Positions 6,601 through 11,920 of a stretch of DNA of 16,801 bases are shown piece by piece; position 1 is the first letter of the stretch; each line of letters begins with the position of its first letter. Under the pieces are notes generated by a model. It did not search any database, was not told the origin of the DNA, and saw nothing but the letters and a program-made list of their open reading frames with translations. The position numbers and the translations under genes are program-made. Origin of the DNA: a bacterium (lineage in GTDB: Bacteria; CG03); contig VMTI01000097.1 of the NCBI GenBank assembly GCA_013791675.1, positions 1 to 16,801 of the forward strand, in the 5' to 3' direction.

Positions 6601-7218
6601 TATATAAACGCGGGAAATTCCGAGTGGAAGATAACTTCCGTGAAAGCCGTGAAGCCGGCTCTGGGCGGTCAAAAGAAAGAAAATCTTCCCCCCATCGCGG
6701 CGCATGCCTACAGGATAAATTTTCTGCGCGCGAAAGACGCGAATCCCGTGTATCCCAAAACATTTAAGGCACTGGCGGTAATGGCGCCTTTTGTTGACAG
6801 AAAATCGGGAGCTTTTGAACTTCCCATGGCTCTTGTATGCGAGGAACTCAAGGCGCTTAAAGCTGATTATCTCGTGTATATGGATTGGAAGAGAATACAG
6901 ATAGTTAACATTTCAAACGGCCGCGCGCTTATAAGCTGCGCGGATATAGCCGAAGCTTTGACGGGCCAAAAAGGCGAGCTCAAAAATATCGTCTCATTTG
7001 AGAGAAGCTCAATAACCGGCATTCCCGCGGAATTTGAAAAACTCTATCACAGCAATGCCGTAAAATTTCTTAAATTTTTCGCGGATAAGCTTTCCGGAAA
7101 ATTAGGCTATTACAGCGACTGGCCCTCTCCCGCCGACAAAGAGCTGGCCTCGCTCAGTTCTTACCCTTTATCGGAAAAGAAATTCCAGTCAAATTACAGG
7201 CGCTCCCACAACGCCTGA
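3673..7218 (+). CDS. Large DHH/DHHA1-type phosphoesterase-like protein with Ig-like insert
   Basis: I do not recognise this 1181-residue protein as a named family. No signal peptide or membrane segment is seen, so it is probably cytoplasmic. N-terminal IFIIHGKG (4-11) and GGDLDTISSN look like DHH motif I (D-x-D-x-I-x-S); CDVYIPDF near 77-84 could be motif II. A mostly helical stretch follows, then an Ig/Big-1-like segment (about 345-432, DTTGKAVSGIDIMFERL ... VKTLADGSAYALYKP). VVSIDDHHPYNPE carries DHH at 495-497, with KCGADLIYE and LRDIAHVQDLYLP after it as in DHH domains. ADYFFYCYG (737 on) leads to GGHKGAATC (776-784), the DHHA1 signature. Two further segments (899-945 and 1064-1105) resemble this DHHA1 unit. 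Relatives with these motifs (RecJ, NrnA, GdpP, PpaC) cut phosphodiesters or pyrophosphate using Mn2+ and Asp/His. Substrate and role are unknown. The gene stands alone, with gaps of 72 and 124 bases. Confidence 0.6.
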   Translation: MRKKIFIIHGKGVRNGIGREAGGDLDTISSNVFYTVWAQNALKEELLRDAEHGKDYDFDFINYSEGVNHLAVHRGCDVYIPDFPVDALSPRLKLVHIRDKDAVGLINRYTESLNNFRMWIVSNALSVSDEYKNVFNPTFNQVAKITAYQDVPVLRMANNILDMTRIATELSVDNAAGDKTKKDALLSELMQCFTGDNFYNAKTAVLEAMNNEIKYDMSEIVEKKDEILALDKAHSLDLSSRGRIGYTDELIILASESAYYLARGYEQLRELPFDKEHSSQFAAAAERVRIQLKTIFAFMEEKIETAGRQDDFIKNKFAAFAEKVKDSLNILDGLPGYRTPPVSESGFPITVMLMEDTTGKAVSGIDIMFERLRGSGKIYSAAGVELGSKSAVVKTLADGSAYALYKPAAKDEIFQINVTYDGLHVMLVPEEVNEKPCVSATPDYIIDEDLVPDDEDVPVDTLKASPFAHNLPLILIERMFRFLKENDVNVVSIDDHHPYNPEVLSLLTKLRDEGIIGSVQIHAAPRGVDEADEDKKCGADLIYEKMVKGKRWDNPGLKHLRDIAHVQDLYLPRQLWPESMGPKDRGLGIEISKLIGSSFNKIEMTLELARLESREALENIMSSTGWNKFVKEYEDGLAKVLPRTETNMAQMLFIRKPEGCDYDKCLSFKDKLKIFFCSPKDAEEKDFFIRELYAKNPKNRLIIMAALSPFTSAKLGETKINVASAINYLLHEKKYYADYFFYCYGSQIMTTRKPNNEDETINLSTLMQHIGTKADGGHKGAATCQPLSNPQFPKKRLLKVGDRNILEFFYYIAGKVTEYAPSLSLLSVKPVAVKSYEKTYEKVLEKVKYNVIEYTFTHNDTGKTLRAVLTKAPKVAKDGSENKPGITQVLEWTGRKYKPEYIFFLQGGMYSMELYNYADPMKRLELPALSQLVGWDEDGGCDGISIATPKRNRRIPRDLRWLRESDFLELGYRISEYINAGNSEWKITSVKAVKPALGGQKKENLPPIAAHAYRINFLRAKDANPVYPKTFKALAVMAPFVDRKSGAFELPMALVCEELKALKADYLVYMDWKRIQIVNISNGRALISCADIAEALTGQKGELKNIVSFERSSITGIPAEFEKLYHSNAVKFLKFFADKLSGKLGYYSDWPSPADKELASLSSYPLSEKKFQSNYRRSHNA

Positions 7219-7252
7219 AAACGGCTGTTCTTAAAGTTCGTTATAAAAGTAT

Positions 7253-7310
7253 TAAGGACGTCCCCATTTTCCATTTTCTCTCATTGCCCCATTTTATTTC
7301 ATTTGATAGA
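7253..7310 (+). repeat. Degenerate intergenic repeat copy before the parvulin operon
   Basis: GGACGTCCCCATTTT followed by further CCATTTT and TCATT units, ending in CATTTGATAG, matches the layout of the repeats at 181-260 and 2037-2099, though many bases differ. TTGATA (7303-7308) could act as a -35 box, with TAATGG (7325-7330) 16 bases on as a poor -10 that overlaps the ribosome site. Treated as a diverged member of the same family; low certainty. Confidence 0.35.
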
Positions 7311-7342
7311 ATTACTCTATTGTGTAATGGAGGGTAGAGATA

Positions 7343-8194
7343 ATGAAAAAAATATTTTTAGCGCTGATTTTGATTGCGGGCTGCACTGACGGCTATGTGG
7401 CGAGGGTGGGTTCAGATAAAATCACCGAAGGCTCGTTTAAAAACCGTATGCTGGATGTGCCGACGTATTACAGAGGTTTTCTTGAAACAGAAGGCGGCCG
7501 CCGTCAGTATCTTGAAGGCATAGTGAATGAGAGTATTCTCGTTGAGCTTGCCAAAGCCAAGGGCATTCACCGCCGTCCGGAAGTGCGCGACAGAATAAAA
7601 GCGCTGGAAGACCAGATTCTGCTTGAGCAGGTTGTTGAGGAACTCAAGAAGGGGCCGCTTAAAATAGAGGAAGCGGAGATAGAAGAATATTATCAGAAGA
7701 ATCAGGATTTTTATCTGCATCCCCCGAGGATGAGAGTTTCCCACATACTTGCAGCGTCAAAGGATGAGGCCGCGAATGTGCTCGCGCAGATAAAAGACGG
7801 AGTAAGCTTTTCCAAGCTTGCGTCGGAGAATTCCATAGATAGAAATACCGCCCAAAAAGGCGGGGATATAGATTATTTTGAACGCGGCGACATGGTGCCG
7901 GAATTTGAAGAGGCGGCATTCAAGCTTCAGAATATAGGCGATATATCGCCGGTTGTTAAAACGCCTTTCGGGTGGCACATAATCAAACTGACCGGCAGAA
8001 GCACCGCTGTTTCAAAAACCAAAGAAGACGCGAGGGATGAGATTGTGCAGTTTCTGAGCAAACAAAAACTTGATGGCCTGCTTGTATTCTACAAGAAAAA
8101 ATTTAATGTCAAAGTGAATTATGACAGGCTTCCCCATATTTATCCGCCGTGGTACATACCGAAGGAAGAGGGGAAAGAGGAGAATAGCAAATGA
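7343..8194 (+). CDS. Parvulin-type peptidylprolyl isomerase, lipoprotein
   Basis: A 283-residue PpiC/PrsA-like foldase. The N-terminus MKKIFLALILIAGC is a short lipoprotein signal with lipobox IAGC (Cys14), so the mature protein is lipid-anchored in the periplasm. Residues 15-125 form a SurA/PrsA-like helical chaperone region (VARVGSDKITEGSF..., YLEGIVNESILVELAKAKG). The rotamase domain covers about 128-218, from RMRVSHIL (His134) through GDIDYFERGDMVPEFEEAAF to TPFGWHIIKLTGR with the second conserved His. A strong GGAGGG ribosome site (7329-7334) sits 8 bases before the ATG. It opens an operon: its stop overlaps the start of surA as ATGA. The role is cis-trans proline isomerisation and holding of exported proteins, probably outer-membrane proteins given the neighbour. 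Confidence 0.88.
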   Translation: MKKIFLALILIAGCTDGYVARVGSDKITEGSFKNRMLDVPTYYRGFLETEGGRRQYLEGIVNESILVELAKAKGIHRRPEVRDRIKALEDQILLEQVVEELKKGPLKIEEAEIEEYYQKNQDFYLHPPRMRVSHILAASKDEAANVLAQIKDGVSFSKLASENSIDRNTAQKGGDIDYFERGDMVPEFEEAAFKLQNIGDISPVVKTPFGWHIIKLTGRSTAVSKTKEDARDEIVQFLSKQKLDGLLVFYKKKFNVKVNYDRLPHIYPPWYIPKEEGKEENSK

Positions 8195-9153
8195 AAAAAA
8201 ATATTTTTGCCTTGGCGGCGCTGCTTATAACGGTGCCCGCGTCATCGCGCGTGCTGGATGGAATTGTGGCCACGGTAAACGGCAAAGCTATATTTTATTC
8301 GGAATTTTCCGAGAGGATTAAACCTTTCCAGGCACAGGTAAAAGGCACCGCGCAGTCCGCCGAAGATACGGAGAAACTTGAGAAGAGGGTCAAAAAAGAA
8401 ATACTTGACGCTATGATAGAGGAAAAGGTGCTTTTGATTAAGGCGGAGCAGGAAAATATGCAGATTACCAAAAGCGAAGTGGATCAGGGGATCGCCGAAA
8501 TACGCGCGAGATTTAAAACCGAAAAAGAATACACGGAGGAAATAAACAAACAGGGACTGACGGATTCAAAGATGCGTGAGAATATCAAAAATCAGCTTAT
8601 AACTATAAAGCTCATAAACAAGGAAGTCCGCTCGAATATTCCCGAACCCAACGAAAAGGAAATGAAGAAGTTTTATGAGGGCAACGAAGACAAAATGATT
8701 GTCGGCGAACAGGTCAGGGTAAAACAGATTTTTTTTGAGTTCAAAGACAATGCCCCGAAAAAAGAATTAATGGTGAAGGCGAAAAGTGTGCTTTCCGAGG
8801 CGAGGAATAAGCCCGACACTTTCTCGGCTCTCGCTGAAAAATATTCTTCTGTTCCTGAGAATGCCGGCGACACCGGTTATTTCGGCCGCGGCGAAAAAAT
8901 CCCCGAATTTGAAAAACCATGTTTTAAGCTCAATGTCGGTGAAATATCCGAAATTTTTGAAACGCCGCTGGGTTATCACATAGTCAAATGCATAGGCAAA
9001 AACGCTCCGGATAAAAAGACTTATGAAGAGGCGAAAGATTACATAAAAAATTATCTTTACAGCGCCGCTATGGAAGAAAAATACACCGCATGGGTGCGGG
9101 ACCTGCGCGATCAGGCGGCGATAAAAATACTGGATAAGAAACTGTTTGAATAA
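8191..9153 (+). CDS. surA: SurA-type periplasmic chaperone and peptidylprolyl isomerase
   Basis: A 320-residue periplasmic chaperone. A Sec signal peptide (MKKNIFALAALLITVPASS, likely cut after A-S-S at 17-19) precedes the SurA N-domain (VLDGIVATVNGKAIFYSEF, about 21-160), which has many charged helices. A single parvulin domain (about 170-275) runs from VRVKQIFFEF through AGDTGYFGRGEKIPEFEKPCF to TPLGYHIVKCIG. E. coli SurA has two parvulin domains; one domain, as here, is common in other phyla. It escorts unfolded outer-membrane proteins to the Bam machinery. Note that the first rotamase position reads KQI where the neighbour has SHI, so the catalytic His is replaced by Gln. Isomerase activity may therefore be weak and the protein mainly a holdase. 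It is coupled to the gene on each side by overlap. Confidence 0.85.
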   Translation: MKKNIFALAALLITVPASSRVLDGIVATVNGKAIFYSEFSERIKPFQAQVKGTAQSAEDTEKLEKRVKKEILDAMIEEKVLLIKAEQENMQITKSEVDQGIAEIRARFKTEKEYTEEINKQGLTDSKMRENIKNQLITIKLINKEVRSNIPEPNEKEMKKFYEGNEDKMIVGEQVRVKQIFFEFKDNAPKKELMVKAKSVLSEARNKPDTFSALAEKYSSVPENAGDTGYFGRGEKIPEFEKPCFKLNVGEISEIFETPLGYHIVKCIGKNAPDKKTYEEAKDYIKNYLYSAAMEEKYTAWVRDLRDQAAIKILDKKLFE

Positions 9154-10183
9154 GACCGTACTCATTACTTCGGGCGATCCCGCGGGAGTCGGTGGCGAAG
9201 TTATATTGCGCCTGGCCGCAAATGAAATATTCAGGAGCGTTCCCTCGCTGGTCGCGGGAAGGAAATCTATTTATGAAAAGCTCGCTTCCGATATGGGATT
9301 TCCCGTTGATATAAACCTTGTTGATAATTCTTTGCGCCTTAAGAGCGGCGCTCTGAATATTATTGAACCCGCCTGCGAAAATAAATTCATTTACGGCGCA
9401 GGGCCGGGGGAAGCGTCATCACGCGAGGCTCTGGCGTATCTTGAGCTGGCCTGCGGCCTCATAAAAGATAAGGCTGCGGATAAACTTATTACCGCGCCCG
9501 TTTCAAAAGAAGGGATAGCTTCTTTAAGAGAAGATTTCTCAGGGCCCTTAGAGATTGCGAAGCAATCTCTAGGACTAAAACCTGGAAATCTTTCAGATTT
9601 CTCAGGGCATACATATTATCTGGCCGATTTTTTCGGCGTTGAAAGAAAAAAAGCCGTGATGCTTTTTCTCTCGCGAACGATTAGGGTTGTCCTTGTCACC
9701 CAGCATCTTCCGCTTAAGGACGTTTCTTCCGCAATAAATAAAGAAGCCGTCGTGAACGCGGCTGTTGCCGCAGGCCTTGCCGGAAATTTTATGGGAATAG
9801 AAGCCCCGCGCATCGCGGTCTGCTCGCTGAATCCCCATTGCGGGGACGGCGGTATCCTCGGCCTTGAGGAGAAGGAAGAGATAATTCCGGCGGTGGAGGA
9901 ATTGCAAAAAAGAGGGATACACGCATACGGACCCATGAGCGCGGAAGACGCGAGCTCCGGAAGTTTGAAAAATAAATATGATTTTATCGTCGCCATGTAT
10001 CATGACCAGGGAATATTGCCGGTGAAGCTGTTTTCGCACGGCCGCGCGATTAATTTCACATGGGGGCTTCCCTTTATAAGGGTTTCGCCTCTTCACGGCA
10101 CGGCTTTTGATATTGCCGGGCAATTCATCGCGCGGGCGGAATCCATGATTGAATGTTTCAGGGTTATTTCGGAGCTTAAATGA
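9146..10183 (+). CDS. pdxA: 4-hydroxythreonine-4-phosphate dehydrogenase
   Basis: A 345-residue NAD-dependent dehydrogenase of the DXP-dependent pyridoxal phosphate route. It oxidises 4-phosphohydroxy-threonine, which PdxJ then condenses with deoxyxylulose phosphate. Motifs: SGDPAGVGGEV (N-terminus), TAPVSKE, SGHTYYLADFFG (metal His155), NPHCGDGGILGLEE (second metal His), AMYHDQGILPVK (third metal His) and GLPFIRVSPLHGTAFDIAG. The family usually reads SPDHGTA in the last motif; Leu replaces the Asp. The start is TTG at 9146, overlapping the surA stop by 8 bases; this reading gives the expected N-terminal MNKTVLITSGDPAG. Length without the 63-base insertion (residues 133-153) would be 324, close to the usual ~330. 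The stop overlaps the next start as ATGA. Confidence 0.93.
   Translation: MNKTVLITSGDPAGVGGEVILRLAANEIFRSVPSLVAGRKSIYEKLASDMGFPVDINLVDNSLRLKSGALNIIEPACENKFIYGAGPGEASSREALAYLELACGLIKDKAADKLITAPVSKEGIASLREDFSGPLEIAKQSLGLKPGNLSDFSGHTYYLADFFGVERKKAVMLFLSRTIRVVLVTQHLPLKDVSSAINKEAVVNAAVAAGLAGNFMGIEAPRIAVCSLNPHCGDGGILGLEEKEEIIPAVEELQKRGIHAYGPMSAEDASSGSLKNKYDFIVAMYHDQGILPVKLFSHGRAINFTWGLPFIRVSPLHGTAFDIAGQFIARAESMIECFRVISELK
9532..9607. repeat. 63-base in-frame palindromic insertion inside pdxA
   Basis: AGATTTCTCAGGG occurs at 9532-9544 and again at 9595-9607, exactly 63 bases apart, so DFSG is encoded twice (residues 130-133 and 151-154). Between them lies a perfect 10-base inverted repeat, TAGAGATTGC (9549-9558) and GCAATCTCTA (9562-9571), with a 3-base loop. 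A second hairpin, CCTGGAAATCT (9581-9591) against AGATTTCTCAGG (9595-9606), has one bulged T. Other PdxA proteins go straight from the TAPVSKE region to the GHT metal motif, so the extra 21 residues look inserted. The layout is like Rickettsia palindromic elements that insert in frame in genes. Confidence 0.65.
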
Positions 10184-11418
10184 CGCCCTCCCCCAGCAAA
10201 AGAATACTTGTCATAGCCGGGTCCCGCCGGTCAGGAGCTTTCATAAGATTTTTGGATTCAAGCCCGGATTACAATGTCACCGGCGTTTACGCGGAAAAAG
10301 GCGGTGAAGATATTTTTTCTGAGGCGCGTTTACAGGAAATACCCATTATTGACGACTGGAGAGAATTCCTGAAAACCCGCGAATGTGACGCCGTGCTTGA
10401 TTTGAGCGGCTCCGGATCTATGTCTGATAAAATAAAAATGGAAGCGGCACCTTTGGGAATAGAGGTTATGGGCGAGATGACAGCCAATCTTATATGGAGT
10501 CTTTTGCGTGCTTCCTGGGCGAGAGATGTTTTTGACCGGCTTTTATCCAAAATAGAACCGTCGTGGTCTTTTGACGAAATTCTCATTCTTGTTCTTGAAT
10601 CGGCGAGGAAACTCACTTCCTCTTCTTCGGGAATAATTTTTCTGGGTAAAAAAGGCGCTCTCACGGATAAAATTTCATGGGGTATCGGCGGAGCGGAATG
10701 CGAGGAAGCGCTTTCGCAGGTGAAGGATTTTGCGCGCCCGGAAAAAGATTTTTATAAAAATCACGCGCGCTCGCTGTATATCCCGCTTTTTGACAGCGGC
10801 TCTCTCATGGGCGGGCTCGCGTTATTTGATGTGAAATCCGATAACATTGATGACGGTATAACGGAACTGATACAGAATAAAATAACCGGCATAATAATAC
10901 AGACGAAAGCTTTGCATAAAACGATAAAGCTTTCAAATGTGGACGGCCTTACGGGGCTTTTTAATCACCGTTTTTTTCACGAGCGCATGGAGAAGGAGAT
11001 ATACAGGGCGCAGCAGTATGACCTGAATTTTTCACTTATGATTCTGGATATTGACGATTTCAAAAAGTTTAATGACACTCACGGGCATCTGGCGGGAGAC
11101 AAACATTTAAAAACCATGGCGAAGATTCTGCATTTTATACTCAGGGAAACGGATTTTGTGGCCCGTTACGGTGGCGAGGAATTTGCCGTTATACTTCCGG
11201 AGGCGCCCATAGGCGGAGCGCTTATAGCCGCCGAAAGAATCCGTAAAGCGGTTGAAAATCAGAATTTCGCAGGCTCTCTCCGTTCCACCGTCAGCATAGG
11301 CCTTGCCGCGTATCCCGATCACGGCGTCAAAAAAAACGACATTATAGACAAAGCCGATAAAGCTCTTTATGAGGCGAAAGCCGCCGGCAAGAACAGAGTG
11401 CGTGTATTCGGAACTTAA
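10180..11418 (+). CDS. Diguanylate cyclase with Rossmann-like and GAF-like sensor domains
   Basis: A 412-residue soluble GGDEF protein. Residues 5-105 look like a Rossmann fold (RILVIAGSRRSGAFIRFL, then YNVTGVYAE, IPIIDDW, CDAVLDLSGSG), similar to N-terminal nucleotide-binding-like domains attached to some sensor kinases. Residues ~126-235 look like a GAF domain (FDEILILVLESARKLTSSSSGIIFL ... SLYIPLFDSGSLMGGLALFDV). The cyclase starts at DGLTGLFNHRFF (Asp255) and has ILDIDDFKKFND for metal binding, the active GGEEF (331-335) and an intact I-site RxxD (Arg322-Asp325) five residues upstream. It should make c-di-GMP from GTP and be inhibited by the product. No membrane segments are visible. It ends the parvulin-surA-pdxA operon; the ligand sensed (perhaps a dinucleotide) is inference. 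Confidence 0.88.
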   Translation: MTPSPSKRILVIAGSRRSGAFIRFLDSSPDYNVTGVYAEKGGEDIFSEARLQEIPIIDDWREFLKTRECDAVLDLSGSGSMSDKIKMEAAPLGIEVMGEMTANLIWSLLRASWARDVFDRLLSKIEPSWSFDEILILVLESARKLTSSSSGIIFLGKKGALTDKISWGIGGAECEEALSQVKDFARPEKDFYKNHARSLYIPLFDSGSLMGGLALFDVKSDNIDDGITELIQNKITGIIIQTKALHKTIKLSNVDGLTGLFNHRFFHERMEKEIYRAQQYDLNFSLMILDIDDFKKFNDTHGHLAGDKHLKTMAKILHFILRETDFVARYGGEEFAVILPEAPIGGALIAAERIRKAVENQNFAGSLRSTVSIGLAAYPDHGVKKNDIIDKADKALYEAKAAGKNRVRVFGT

Positions 11419-11532
11419 TCCCCGGCGAATGACAGTTTGTCCGGAGCCAAATGAATTTAGTTCTAAAACGGCTTTCTGCTAAATCTCAATGAGCCATTTT
11501 TCGGATGAGCGGCAGCGGTTTTCTCTTAGCCT

Positions 11533-11561
11533 CTTTCAATCTGAGGAATATTTGCTATAAT
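11533..11561 (+). promoter_or_regulatory. Promoter of rpsO
   Basis: TATAAT (11556-11561) is a perfect -10 box. The -35 is weak, CTTTCA (11533-11538) at 17 bases. Transcription would start near 11568, about 32 bases before rpsO. The 181-base gap from 11419 shows no other clear feature; no strong terminator is visible after the GGDEF gene. Confidence 0.6.
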
Positions 11562-11599
11562 GCTGTTTAGATTTTTGAGGATATTAAGGGAGGACTAAG

Positions 11600-11869
11600 A
11601 TGGCGATAGGAAAGACGGAGAAAGAGGAAGTTATTAAGAAGTTCGGCAAGGGCGCTAAAGATACAGGTTCGGCGTCTGTGCAGATAGGCATTTTCAGCAC
11701 GAGAATAAATGATATTACTGAGCACCTGAAAGAGCACAAAAAAGATAAGCATTCAAGAATGGGTTTGATAAAGCTTGTTTCAAAGAGAAAAAAGCTTCTT
11801 TCATATCTGAAAAGAACGAACGTGGAAGAATACGGCAATATAACGAAGGAATTGAAAATAAGAGTGTAA
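11600..11869 (+). CDS. rpsO: 30S ribosomal protein S15
   Basis: An 89-residue S15 of full length, which binds 16S rRNA at a three-way junction early in 30S assembly. The family pattern is clear: FGKGAKDTGSASVQIGIFSTRINDITEHLKEHKKDKHSRMGLIKLVSKRKKLLSYL, with the conserved D-T-G-S, the H-x-K-D-x-H-S loop and LVxKRKKLLxYL. The ribosome site GGGAGG (11588-11593) is strong. It precedes pnp by 51 bases, the order found across most bacteria. S15 represses its own message in several bacteria; the 32-base leader here is short for that. Confidence 0.97.
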   Translation: MAIGKTEKEEVIKKFGKGAKDTGSASVQIGIFSTRINDITEHLKEHKKDKHSRMGLIKLVSKRKKLLSYLKRTNVEEYGNITKELKIRV

Positions 11870-11876
11870 AGTGTGC

Positions 11877-11899
11877 TTTCCGGCAAGGATGATCGGAAA
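11877..11899 (+). other. Small hairpin between rpsO and pnp
   Basis: TTTCCG (11877-11882) pairs with CGGAAA (11894-11899), with a possible G-U pair extending inward and a loop of about 10 bases. In E. coli the rpsO-pnp gap holds an RNase III hairpin through which PNPase controls its own message. This one sits in the same place but is much smaller, so equivalence is only a guess. Confidence 0.3.
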
Positions 11900-11920
11900 A
11901 GCGAAAGGAAGGAAAGAAAA

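Noticed and set aside
9602..10123. 173-residue minus-strand ORF inside pdxA
   Set aside because: The + strand reading has every PdxA motif; the reverse frame shows none.
11419..11500. Terminator after the GGDEF gene
   Set aside because: Only short imperfect arms (CCGG/CCGG, TTTAG/CTAAA) and no stem plus T-run.
11873..11920. GTG start at 11873 for pnp
   Set aside because: It adds 16 charged residues not seen in PNPase, while ATG 11921 has a strong ribosome site at the right distance.
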